From: Isotricha intestinalis
Taxonomy: Eukaryota > Ciliophora > Litostomatea > Vestibuliferida > Isotrichidae
Length of the DNA: 23,953 nt
Direction of reading: 5' to 3'
Assembly (NCBI GenBank): GCA_023807065.1
Contig: JAJJLU010003932.1
Span: 1 to 23,953 of the forward strand
Shown here: positions 6,352 through 15,366 of the stretch, piece after piece
Position numbering within the stretch: position 1 is the first letter of the stretch
How the letters are laid out: the number at the start of each line of letters is the position of its first letter
The notes under the pieces: model-generated
The model's input: the letters and a program-made list of their open reading frames with translations, nothing else
Database searches by the model: none
What the model was told of the DNA's origin: nothing
Made by a program: the position numbers and the translations under genes

Positions 6352-8283
6352 TTATTTATCAAGAACTCTTTTATGATATAATTGGCAAATATTACAAATA
6401 CTTTCTTTTTTATTATAACAATTATCACAACAAAAATGAATAAACTTTCTTTCATCTAATATATCAGAGATTAACTTTTGTTTACAAATCACTTTATGTT
6501 TATTTTTATTTGCAAGAGAATTTTTACAATTCATACAATATTCATCAAATATTTTTTTTAATTTTTTTTTCAAAGATTCTTTCAAAGAATTATTATTTAA
6601 TTTTTCATTAATTAATAATGAAAAATCCATTAAATTTGATATTGAAAATTCTTTTTTACATTTAGGACATTCTATTGAAAATTCATTTACAAAAGGATTA
6701 TTTTCTATTAAAGAAGAAAAATTTTGAAAATATTTTTTTTCACATTCTTTATCACATAATATTAATTTACATTCACATGGAAATTTAAGATTAAATCGAT
6801 TTAAATCAACTTGAGGAATGAATTTATCACAATTGAAACATGATTCATGATTATCAATTTTATTTTTCATTTGAGTTAAAAATGAAGTAAAATCTATATT
6901 ATCATTATCATTTTTTATATTATTATTATTTGTATTATTATTCAAATTATTTTCAACTTTCTTATCTTTTTTTTTTTCATTTTTTCTTTTATAATATAAT
7001 TTTCTGTTAAAAATTCTAGAACCTTCAATATCAAATAAATTACTTTTTTTTTTATAATTTTCAAAATCTGATTTATTAAGAACATAAAGTTTGTCATTGA
7101 AATGATTATAAATTTTTAAATAAGATCTAAATCTATTATAATAATCTTCAGAATAGCAAATATCATAATGTGCTTTTCTAAAAAGAACATAAATATTATC
7201 TCTATTTTTTAAATTAGATTGAAATAATTTAGTTTCAATATCACAATCAGTTCCAAAATCATAGAAAATCACTTTTAAATCAATTTTAAGAACAAAAGGA
7301 GTTAAATAAACAGCTAATTTTTCAGCACAAGTATAAAACTTTAATAAATCTTCATTAAAATAATTATCAAATTTAAAAGTTCCATCTTCATTTTCATATT
7401 GTGAAGGTAATAAATTTCCTAATAAAACTTCAAAATCTTTTGAGAAACATTTATCTTTATTTTCTAAAATAAATTCATATAATATATATCTTAAATAAAA
7501 TATCATTGTTGTATCAAAAGTAGAATTATTAAAAGCTTTAATTAAGAAAGAATAAGCATTTAATATTTTATTATCATCATTTAATTTCTTATCAGCAAGA
7601 AAATCAATAATAATACTTAAAATGATTATTGCAATATCTCTTTCTCTAGAAATATAAAATTTTTGGATATTAAAAGGTAATCTTTTAGTGTTAATATAAT
7701 TGGGGTCGAATTTAGAAAAAAGATTAGATATAATATTTTTCAAAACATTAATTTTTTGATTAAAAATTAAATATTCAAGATAAGAGAAAATAACACTTCT
7801 ATAAAAACAATTTCCGTCTCCTGCAACTCTTCTCCAAGAAAAAATCACTTTTTGTAAATAATAATTTTCTTCAATCATTTGTTCTTTTAAATTTTTATCA
7901 TAATTATAAGTTTGTTCAATTACAGTTTCAATATTTTTTACTTTATAAATCATTTTTCTTATTGGTTTATCTAAATTAAATGTATTAAATTTTTTTGATA
8001 AATTGGATTTCTTATTCATTATATATGATATTGCTGCATCATATATAAAATCACTTGATAATGTGTTTTCTGGATAATCATCTATGTGAAGATAATTTCC
8101 TATTTTACTATTTTTTATTGTTGTTTCTTCAAATATTTTTGAAGTCATTCCTTCTATCATATCTTTTGGATTTTTTTTTTCATCTTCTTTTTCAACTTCT
8201 TCTATTGGATCTAATGATAATAAGAAATTATTTTCTTCTGGGAATTCTAATAATATACTTGATGATAATATTGGAGAATCCAT
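6352..8283 (-). CDS. Otubain-like (peptidase C65) deubiquitinase with Cys-rich C-terminus
   Basis: A 643-residue protein. The N-terminus (1-100) is acidic and probably disordered. Residues about 145-395 form an OTU/otubain cysteine-protease domain: RVAGDGNCFYRSV supplies Asp156 and the nucleophile Cys159, and AHYDICY supplies His372 and Asp374, matching the otubain H-x-D arrangement. A Lys/Asn-rich linker (about 431-465) follows. The C-terminus (480-640) has paired cysteines: CFNC (482/485), CEC (503/505), Cys510, Cys514, CPKC (539/542), CMNC (583/586), Cys600, CCDNC (618-622) and CNIC (630/633). This looks like two zinc-binding modules of RING/IBR or B-box type. The enzyme should cleave ubiquitin conjugates in the cytosol or nucleus. 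The zinc region could recruit substrates or act as a ligase, but that is inference. It ends in TAA. Confidence 0.88.
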   Translation of the reverse strand: MDSPILSSSILLEFPEENNFLLSLDPIEEVEKEDEKKNPKDMIEGMTSKIFEETTIKNSKIGNYLHIDDYPENTLSSDFIYDAAISYIMNKKSNLSKKFNTFNLDKPIRKMIYKVKNIETVIEQTYNYDKNLKEQMIEENYYLQKVIFSWRRVAGDGNCFYRSVIFSYLEYLIFNQKINVLKNIISNLFSKFDPNYINTKRLPFNIQKFYISRERDIAIIILSIIIDFLADKKLNDDNKILNAYSFLIKAFNNSTFDTTMIFYLRYILYEFILENKDKCFSKDFEVLLGNLLPSQYENEDGTFKFDNYFNEDLLKFYTCAEKLAVYLTPFVLKIDLKVIFYDFGTDCDIETKLFQSNLKNRDNIYVLFRKAHYDICYSEDYYNRFRSYLKIYNHFNDKLYVLNKSDFENYKKKSNLFDIEGSRIFNRKLYYKRKNEKKKDKKVENNLNNNTNNNNIKNDNDNIDFTSFLTQMKNKIDNHESCFNCDKFIPQVDLNRFNLKFPCECKLILCDKECEKKYFQNFSSLIENNPFVNEFSIECPKCKKEFSISNLMDFSLLINEKLNNNSLKESLKKKLKKIFDEYCMNCKNSLANKNKHKVICKQKLISDILDERKFIHFCCDNCYNKKESICNICQLYHKRVLDK

Positions 8284-8798
8284 TTTATTTTAATCTTTTT
8301 TTTGTATTTTATTTTTTATTTTAGTTAATTTTGGAGTTTTAATTTTATATTTTCTAAAGAAAGTTAATATTTTAAGAAATTAAATAACTATAATATTATT
8401 TTAAATCTCTTTTATTAATCAATTACTTTTCTAAAACAAAATGATTAAAATTCACTTTCTAGAATAATTTATTTCACAATTTACTAAAAATTAAGGTAAA
8501 GGGTTATTGAAGTTTAAGAAAAGTTATATAGTCTTTGTTCAATAAAATTTTGAAAATAACATATATTATAAAATTTATTTTATTTTTTTTATTTATTTGT
8601 TTATATATATATATACACTTTTTATTCTCGAAAAACTAAAATAATTTATTTTTTTATATTAATTTATTTTTATTTATGCTCTTTTTCTAATTTTGATTTT
8701 ATCTTTTTAATATATTATTTATTATATGAATTTTTAATTTCTATTAATAATCTATTAAAGTATTTATTTTAATATTTTTTGTGTATTTAAATAGAATT
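8284..8798. other. Intergenic region
   Basis: About 515 bases upstream of the otubain gene and downstream of the small membrane protein gene. It holds a (TA)n tract at about 8602-8614 and T-rich runs. I see no coding frame or RNA gene. Confidence 0.5.
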
Positions 8799-9077
8799 TT
8801 AGTTTATACTACGCAGTTCTGGCATTTCAAAATATTGTAATTCATTATTTTTTCTGTTATTTAATTCTTTTTCTTTTAATATTTTGGAATTAAAATAATA
8901 AGCACATAAAAAATATAAAATTGTATTTGTTAATAATATTGTCCCACTATTATTATGTTTTCCTTTTTTTATTTTTAATCCTTGACAATTTAAATATGCC
9001 ATTATTGTTAATAATAATAATATAAATCCTCCTCCTAAGAAAATATAAAAACAATAATTATAACAAGTTAATTTCAT
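8799..9077 (-). CDS. Small two-helix membrane protein
   Basis: A 92-residue protein with two likely transmembrane helices, at about residues 10-30 (containing FLGGGFILLLL) and 45-63 (ILLTNTILYFLCAYYF). A short basic loop (LKIKKGKHNN) separates them. The charged C-terminal tail ends in FEMPELRSIN. Three cysteines lie in the N-terminal part. The start ATG is the first in frame and the stop is TAA. Size and topology resemble small eukaryotic two-pass proteins such as the ribonuclease-kappa/V-ATPase-associated type, but no diagnostic residues confirm this and I would not assign a name. Its codon use is like its neighbours. It is transcribed away from the plus-strand gene at 9542. Confidence 0.7.
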   Translation of the reverse strand: MKLTCYNYCFYIFLGGGFILLLLTIMAYLNCQGLKIKKGKHNNSGTILLTNTILYFLCAYYFNSKILKEKELNNRKNNELQYFEMPELRSIN

Positions 9078-9541
9078 TTTAATTTTGAAAATTTTAACAA
9101 TTTAATTTAGTTAATTTTGTTTAATAATAAAGAAAAAAATTAAATATATATAAAAATTAATTAAAAGATAAAAAATTAATAAAAAAAATTATATTAAACA
9201 TTAAATAAACCAAAGTAAATTTCAGTGATGGGTTTTAATTTCGATTCATTAATAATTATAGGATTAATATTATTAAAATTATATTTTTGAGCATTTCAAA
9301 TGAAAAGTATATTAATTTTTTTAATTGAAATTTCATATCAAAAAATTGAGAAAATTGATTGATTTACAAATATTGTTATATATATTATACATTGAGATTA
9401 TAATAATATTTTATATTTTTTAAATATAAATACTAAACAATAATTATAAATAATCTAATAATAATAATTCAAAAATAAAAAAATTTACAACAATTATGAG
9501 TGATTTAAAGAAATAAATATTATTTTCAATTTGTCAAAAAA
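9078..9541. other. Divergent intergenic region
   Basis: About 460 bases between divergent genes, A/T-rich. A 20-codon frame at 9228-9290, beginning MGFNFDSL and hydrophobic after that, is too short to support. No RNA gene or clear promoter element is visible. Confidence 0.5.
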
Positions 9542-10600
9542 ATGAAATATAATGCAAAAAAGGATTTAAATGAAGAATATCATTTAAATGATGTATCACT
9601 TAAAAGTAGATATAAATTAATGAAATTAAATAAAATAAATGAAAAAGAAGGATATGAAAGAGGTGTTCATTGGAATAAAAATAAACCTTATCCTTTAATT
9701 GATGAAGATATAAAATATAATCAATATATTCAACATTATTCATCTGTGAATCATATTAATAAAGATAATTCAGAATTATTTTCAATAATAAATAAATCTG
9801 GAATTAAAAAGAAATTAAATAATATGAAACAATCTTCTGTTATTAATAAATCTATTATGAGTTTAAAAAAAATTTGTTCTTATAATAGTGATAAAAATAT
9901 AAATGATATTTCTAAATTAGATAGTAATAAAAAGAAAAAATATTTTAATGTTTTTACTAAAAATTCTCTTAGTTCACAATATAGAGAATCTATTTCTTCA
10001 TTAAGAAATATTAATGAAATAAAATCTAATGGATTTAATTTTATATATAAAAGAAATACAAATAGAAATGATAAAATAAGTATTTTTCCAAGTTTAACTG
10101 AAAAAAATATTCATTTATATAATAAATATAAACAACTTTTAAATGATGAAGAAAGCATTTTAAATAAAGAAAAGAGTTTAAATGATTTTTCAAATGAAAA
10201 AAAAGATAAAAATATTAATTTAATAAAATCAAAAAATAAAAAATTAACAAATGAAAAAAACAAAGTAATAAATTCATATTCAAATAGAACAAGAAATAAA
10301 AATAAAAGTCAAAAATTATTATTGAATAAAAATTTAACAATAAGTCCTTTTAAATCATATAGATTAAATAATAACAACAAAATAACACAATGGAAATTTT
10401 TAGATGAAATTCCAGATAATAAAAGTGCATTTCCTAAACATTTATATTTTCACAATTATTCTTATGAAAATGGAATTGAAGGAATTAAAAATAATCAAAA
10501 TAAAATGGATGAAATACAAAGAATAATTAGTCTTAAATTTAATCAAATTAAAGGATTTATAAACGAAAGTATTGATAAAACACCAAAAAATTATGGATAA
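9542..10600 (+). CDS. Basic Lys/Asn/Ser-rich protein, unknown function
   Basis: A 352-residue, strongly basic protein that I do not recognise. Two segments look conserved rather than low complexity: residues 37-56 (GYERGVHWNKNKPYPLIDED) and about 280-345, which contains TQWKFLDEIPDNKSAFPKH and a final amphipathic helix with IQRIISLKFNQIKGFI. The middle is Ser/Lys/Asn-rich and probably disordered. It has no signal peptide, membrane helix or catalytic motif. Trp/Pro-containing short motifs at both ends of a disordered basic chain would suit a scaffold or microtubule/cytoskeleton-associated protein, but this is a guess. It starts at the first ATG after A/T-only sequence and ends in TAA. The next gene begins 190 bases downstream on the same strand. 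Confidence 0.78.
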   Translation: MKYNAKKDLNEEYHLNDVSLKSRYKLMKLNKINEKEGYERGVHWNKNKPYPLIDEDIKYNQYIQHYSSVNHINKDNSELFSIINKSGIKKKLNNMKQSSVINKSIMSLKKICSYNSDKNINDISKLDSNKKKKYFNVFTKNSLSSQYRESISSLRNINEIKSNGFNFIYKRNTNRNDKISIFPSLTEKNIHLYNKYKQLLNDEESILNKEKSLNDFSNEKKDKNINLIKSKNKKLTNEKNKVINSYSNRTRNKNKSQKLLLNKNLTISPFKSYRLNNNNKITQWKFLDEIPDNKSAFPKHLYFHNYSYENGIEGIKNNQNKMDEIQRIISLKFNQIKGFINESIDKTPKNYG

Positions 10601-10790
10601 AATAAATATATATGTTTTCAGAACTCTTATTATAATTATAATATAAGGATAGAAAATTGGAGAACTTCTGATTTAGAAATATTTTTTTAAATATTTTATT
10701 TAATGAAATAAAATGTAAATATAATCAAAATTATATTTAAAAAAATAATTAAATTAAAAAAACACAGAAAATAAAATCATAACAAATAAA

Positions 10791-12395
10791 ATGTTTATCG
10801 TTAATTTTGATTATATTTCCCCAGATATAACATTATATTACGAAGGCTCAAATAAGCATTCATCAATATTTTCAGGAATACTTTCAATATTTTTAACAAC
10901 ATTTGCATTTACTTTTGGTTATTTCCTTTCAATAGATTTTATATTTCATAAAAATCCAATATCATTTTATTATAAAAAAGCAATAAAAGATCTTCCTCCA
11001 GTTTATTTAAATCCAAATAATCTCTTTCATTATGTTACACTAATTAATAGTGAAGAAGATTATTATAATGATACTGAAGGATTTACTCAAATAATAGGTT
11101 TTCAAAATGTGAATCCAAATAATATTTCATCAATAGAAAGTTTAGGAAATTCAACTTATTGGATTTATGAAAATTGCGAAGAAGAAGATTATATTCAATT
11201 TGATGAATTTTTAACTCAAAAAGAGAGAGAATATTTAAATAATTCTTTTTGTATTTCAAAAATGAATAAAAGTGGTATAGTATATAATAAAAAAGATAAA
11301 AATTTTGAATATCCAATTACCGCTCATGGGGTAGATACAGATAAGAATATTAATTATGGTATTTTAATTGGTCCTTGTGTTAATAATAGTGATAATGATA
11401 ATAATTGTAAATCATCTGATGAAATATCTGCTTATGTAAAATATAAATTATTATCTTTTCATTTTTTTAATTTTTACATTGACGTTAGTAATTATCTTAA
11501 TCCAGTTAAATATTATGGAAAAAATGATAGTTCATTAATATATATTAGTGGATATATTAATTTATACATTGAACAATTTTATCCTGTTGAAATAAATACA
11601 AATAATGGAATAATATTTGATAATGAAATAGTCAAAACAGTATATCATTATTCTTCAAGAACTTCTAAATATATACAAAATAAATATTATTTTACTGGTT
11701 ATATTATTCAATTTGAAAATTTAGGAGAATGTTATGATAGAACTTATAAAAAATTACAAGATATTGCAGGAGGAATTGATGGTATTATTCAAACTTTTAT
11801 TTTATTTTGTCAATTTTTAAATTCTTTCTTCTATCATGATTTTCAAGTTATTAATGATTTTAATAAAATTCTTGAAGAAAAAGTTACAAAAATTAGAATT
11901 TCTAGTTTAAATACTATGAAAAATAATTATTTAACAGGAGGAAATACATTAAAGAAAAATAAAACTATTAAAATGCAAGAATCTAACTTAAATTTTATTG
12001 ATCCTTCTCTTTCTTTTAATCCTAATTCAATGAATAATCAAAATTCAATGAATGTTAGTGATAAAAATATTAAAATAAATTCTTATTTTAAAGTTAATGA
12101 AACAAAAATTTCACATGAAATTGGAGATTATAATCAGAAATTAACAACTAATTTTAAAATAATTACTTGGATTCAATATTTTTGCAATCAATGTAATTGT
12201 TATAAAAAAAATACTTATATTAAAAATATTGAATCTATGAGAGAAGAAATGTTAAGTGAGAAAAGAATGTTTAAAAATTTTTTTTATATTAAAAATTTGA
12301 AAGAAAAAGTTTATTCAAAAAATAATATGGGGAATCATATCGAACCTCTTTCTAATATGAAATCTTTAAAATCTTTAAAAATACCAATGTATTGA
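10791..12395 (+). CDS. Ciliate-type two-pass transmembrane protein
   Basis: A 534-residue membrane protein. A short N-terminal segment with SPDITLYYEGSNKHSSIFSG leads into the first helix (about 28-52, LSIFLTTFAFTFGYF). A large domain facing away from the cytosol (about 53-320) has several Cys and potential N-glycosylation sites and contains YLNPVKYYG. The signature YDRTYKKLQDIAGGIDGII (about 315-333) precedes the second helix (about 330-348). A cytosolic tail of about 185 residues includes a Cys cluster (YFCNQCNCY) and a Lys/Glu helix. The YKKLQD-x4-G-x-I motif before the last helix is typical of an abundant ciliate membrane protein family of unknown function. The partial gene at 22707-23953 is a second member. 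The gene ends in TGA. Confidence 0.82.
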   Translation: MFIVNFDYISPDITLYYEGSNKHSSIFSGILSIFLTTFAFTFGYFLSIDFIFHKNPISFYYKKAIKDLPPVYLNPNNLFHYVTLINSEEDYYNDTEGFTQIIGFQNVNPNNISSIESLGNSTYWIYENCEEEDYIQFDEFLTQKEREYLNNSFCISKMNKSGIVYNKKDKNFEYPITAHGVDTDKNINYGILIGPCVNNSDNDNNCKSSDEISAYVKYKLLSFHFFNFYIDVSNYLNPVKYYGKNDSSLIYISGYINLYIEQFYPVEINTNNGIIFDNEIVKTVYHYSSRTSKYIQNKYYFTGYIIQFENLGECYDRTYKKLQDIAGGIDGIIQTFILFCQFLNSFFYHDFQVINDFNKILEEKVTKIRISSLNTMKNNYLTGGNTLKKNKTIKMQESNLNFIDPSLSFNPNSMNNQNSMNVSDKNIKINSYFKVNETKISHEIGDYNQKLTTNFKIITWIQYFCNQCNCYKKNTYIKNIESMREEMLSEKRMFKNFFYIKNLKEKVYSKNNMGNHIEPLSNMKSLKSLKIPMY

Positions 12396-12722
12396 TTCAA
12401 ATATAATTATCTCTATAAATGAGGATATTTTTCTTTTATTTTTTTATTCTATTTGAAAAAAATATCTTTGAACAATGAATTAATTATTTTATTGAATTTT
12501 ATTTTCAATAATTGAATTTTTGTAATATAATAAAAATATAATTATTTTATAAATAAACTAATTGAAATTTTTTTTAATTAATAAAAAAAAAAATTAAAAT
12601 TATTTATAAACCAAATGATTAAAAAATCATTGTTTTATTGATAAAAATTTAAAAAAAGAAAAAGATATTTTCTGATTTTTAATAATTATTAAATAAAAAA
12701 AATTAGTATATATTGTTATTAA
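12396..12722. other. Intergenic region
   Basis: About 330 bases of A/T-rich spacer between two plus-strand genes. No open frame of note, RNA gene or repeat beyond homopolymers. Confidence 0.5.
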
Positions 12723-13499
12723 ATGCAAAGTCAATATTCAAGTGATTATATTGAAGAAACAATATATAAAGAATTAGATAAAAATTATGAAAATATTCAA
12801 AAATTATTAGAAAATTTAAACCATAATTTAATTAGATTAGAACCAAAAGTTTGTACATTTGAATATAAAAAAATAGAAAAAAAAATAAATGAAAATTCTG
12901 TATTAAATATTAAAAGAGGTCGTCCAAAAAAAAATATGAATAATAATAATATTTCTCATATTCATTCTAAAATGTCTTTTGATAATATTTGTCAAAAAAT
13001 AAAAGTTTTATATCATCATTTTTTAATTAATTTAGTAAATGATTTTATTAAACATTCATATAAAGGATTTCAGAAATTTCGAGTTAGGAAAATTTCAAGT
13101 GAAATTACTCAGAATGTGACAAAAAGTTTTAATTTAAAATTAGCTAAATGTAATTTAAGAGAATTTTTTTCAAATGAAATTGGTGATAAATATAAAAGAT
13201 ATTCTGGAAATAAAAATAAAGAAAATATAAATAAATTATGTTTCACTAAGCCTATAGTAAATGAATTTTTTAATTTAAATTATTTTGATGTATATAAAGA
13301 TATTTTTATTTATGGAAAAAGACCAGAACTTAAAATTAAATTTGGTATTAGTGATATAACTTTATTATTTAATGATTGTTTAAAAAAAATTAAGGAAAAA
13401 GAATCTGAAGAATATATAAATAAAATAGATAATATTGCTAAAGGAAAATTTATGAGTTTACTTGAATATGGAAAAAAATACAATAATATTTATTCTTGA
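12723..13499 (+). CDS. AT-hook protein, paralogue of the gene at 2376
   Basis: A 258-residue protein. Residues 1-58 are a helical, acidic/Asn-rich N-terminus. Residues 64-70 read KRGRPKK, the canonical AT-hook that binds the minor groove of A/T-rich DNA. The core (78-245) carries the same ordered motifs as the protein at 2376-3101: HSKMSFDN, KI plus a hydrophobic helix ending NDFIK, ISSEITQ, VNEFFNLNY and KFGI. Both AT-hook and core suggest a nuclear DNA-associated protein. The AT-hook sits where its paralogue has another basic patch (KKTRRQKK), so a basic DNA-binding arm before the core seems to be a shared plan. I do not recognise the core as a named domain. The gene ends in TGA. Confidence 0.82.
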   Translation: MQSQYSSDYIEETIYKELDKNYENIQKLLENLNHNLIRLEPKVCTFEYKKIEKKINENSVLNIKRGRPKKNMNNNNISHIHSKMSFDNICQKIKVLYHHFLINLVNDFIKHSYKGFQKFRVRKISSEITQNVTKSFNLKLAKCNLREFFSNEIGDKYKRYSGNKNKENINKLCFTKPIVNEFFNLNYFDVYKDIFIYGKRPELKIKFGISDITLLFNDCLKKIKEKESEEYINKIDNIAKGKFMSLLEYGKKYNNIYS

Positions 13500-14199
13500 A
13501 CATTATTTAACTTTAATAGAAAGAAAAATAATTTTTTATTTTTCTTTATTTATTAATATTACGTCATTTAAATTTTTATGAAATTATTCTAGAATATAAA
13601 TTTTTATAGGAATTTATTTAATATTTTTTTTAATAAGATTTTAAAAAATAAGATTGGCAATTATTAATTTTTTCAAATTTATATGTTTTTTATTTGATAA
13701 ATATAAATATCGTATATAAGATATTCATTTAAAATAAAAATCATTAAAAACATTATTTTCCTTAAATTATTTTTAATTCAAAAAAAATAATAAATATTTA
13801 AAAAATAATAAATCATTAAATAAAAGAAAATAAATTAAAACATCAATTCAATATAAAAAATAAAAAATTGTTGGTTTATTTTAATTATTTTTTTAAAATA
13901 TTGATAATTGAATTTTTTTTTTATTTTTTTTGGGTTTGTTGAAAATATTATAATTAATATATTATAATTATATATTTTTTATTATTTATCAAATATAAAT
14001 TATATCTAGAATAACAAATGAGGAAAATATCAGTATTATATTTTATTATTTTTTTTAATTTAAATTATTCAAAAATGAATAAAAAATATTGATTAAAACA
14101 ATAGAATAGTGTATAATGTTTTTGTAAATCATTTTATTTGAAATATTGGGATTTAAAATTTTAAATTATTGATTTTTTCAAAATAAATTATAAAAAAAT
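13500..14199. other. Long intergenic region
   Basis: 700 bases without a supported gene. It contains a tandem-like pair of the 12-base word ATATTATAATTA (13945-13956 and 13959-13970, 14-base period) that is also rich in self-complementarity. It also has long T-runs at about 13910-13930. No RNA gene is visible. Confidence 0.5.
13945..13970. repeat. Two copies of ATATTATAATTA
   Basis: A 12-base word is repeated exactly with a 14-base period inside the long spacer. In such A/T-rich DNA this can be chance. It is listed only because the copies are exact and close together. Confidence 0.35.
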
Positions 14200-15198
14200 A
14201 TGAAGCAATTAAGGAATGATAAAGAAAATAAAAAATATAAAACAACAAAAGAAAATGTTTACATGAATTTAGGAGATGAGATAGAAGAAAAATTTAGAAA
14301 ATTTACAATGTTATTTAGAAATAATAATGAAGAAATAAAAAATAAAGAAGAAGATTTATATTTATCAAAAGAAATAAATAATGATGATTATTATGAAACA
14401 TTTTTAAAACATTTAAAAGAAGAAAATAATATAATAGAAAATGATAATTCTCAAAAATTAAAAATATTAAAAAAGAAAAAGAAGAAAAATGAAATTGAGA
14501 AGAAAAGTTTAAATGAAGCAGATTTTCATAAAAATAATAAAACAACAAAAAAACAACAAAATTCAAAAGTAAAAGAACAAGTAAAATTTGATATATCAAA
14601 TTTAATTCCAACAAAAGAAGAAAAACAAAATGAACAAAAAAAAAATGAGAGTATAAAACTTCATCCAATTTTATTAAAAACAGGAAAGACAAAAAGTATG
14701 AATTCAATAAAATCAAAAGAAAATATTACTGATAAAAATTCATATATATTAAATGATATGAAACAAAATAAAACTTTAGTTTTAAAGCATTTTAATTTAA
14801 GAAATACAAAAATAAAAAATTCTCTTACTCCAGTTATAAATTCACAAAATAATAAATTAAAGGTAAATTTTTCTTCAATTAAATCAAAAAAAAATAATAA
14901 TAAAACTTCTTTAATAACTGGAATAAAAAATAGTCAAAGTGAAAAATTAAAAAAAAAAATTTCTTTAAAAGATGAAAAACTTTCTGTTAATTCCTTAGAA
15001 GAAGCTTCTGGAATAAATTTAAAACAAAACCACAATTTTAATCCAAAAAAAATAAATATTGAAAATATTAAAAGTTTAACTAGAAATAAAGAAAATTTAG
15101 AAGAAAAAAAAGATATAAGTTCTCATTCTCATAGTGAAAATTCTTATAAAATTATTCCTAAAAAAAGATGTTTATTTTGTTGTTTACCTGTATATTGA
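14200..15198 (+). CDS. Lys/Asn-rich protein with polybasic Cys C-terminal tail
   Basis: A 332-residue, very basic and low-complexity protein (Lys, Asn, Ser, Glu) that is probably disordered over most of its length. Residues about 1-110 are helical and acid/basic mixed. Several Lys-rich clusters lie between 85 and 260. The protein ends in IPKKRCLFCCLPVY, with three cysteines (324, 327, 328) directly after a polybasic patch, an arrangement typical of S-acylated (palmitoylated) membrane anchors. It has no other Cys-rich region and no membrane helix. I do not recognise a family. A plausible reading is a peripheral membrane protein tethered by its C-terminus, but no sequence relative supports this. 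It ends in TGA and converges on the alpha/beta hydrolase gene. Confidence 0.75.
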   Translation: MKQLRNDKENKKYKTTKENVYMNLGDEIEEKFRKFTMLFRNNNEEIKNKEEDLYLSKEINNDDYYETFLKHLKEENNIIENDNSQKLKILKKKKKKNEIEKKSLNEADFHKNNKTTKKQQNSKVKEQVKFDISNLIPTKEEKQNEQKKNESIKLHPILLKTGKTKSMNSIKSKENITDKNSYILNDMKQNKTLVLKHFNLRNTKIKNSLTPVINSQNNKLKVNFSSIKSKKNNNKTSLITGIKNSQSEKLKKKISLKDEKLSVNSLEEASGINLKQNHNFNPKKINIENIKSLTRNKENLEEKKDISSHSHSENSYKIIPKKRCLFCCLPVY

Positions 15199-15366
15199 TT
15201 TTTATATTTTAATTAATATAAATTAATTGGTTGTTTTCTTATAAAAAAAAATAATATTTCTTATATTAATCAAAATCACTTTTCCAATAATTTAAAAAAA
15301 TTGTATTATAAAATATATAAATAAAAAAATGTTAATAATTATAGAACCCTAATAATATAAAAAAAT

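Noticed and set aside
8055..8324. 89-codon plus-strand frame over the start of the otubain gene
   Set aside because: Leu/Phe-rich antisense shadow of the Asp/Glu/Asn-rich N-terminus on the other strand.
9228..9290. 20-codon frame MGFNFDSL followed by a hydrophobic stretch
   Set aside because: Too short to support without expression data, although its codon use is less monotonous than the surroundings.
14315..14716. 133-codon minus-strand frame opposite the Lys/Asn-rich gene
   Set aside because: Phe/Leu/Tyr-only composition is the antisense reading of Lys/Asn/Glu codons.
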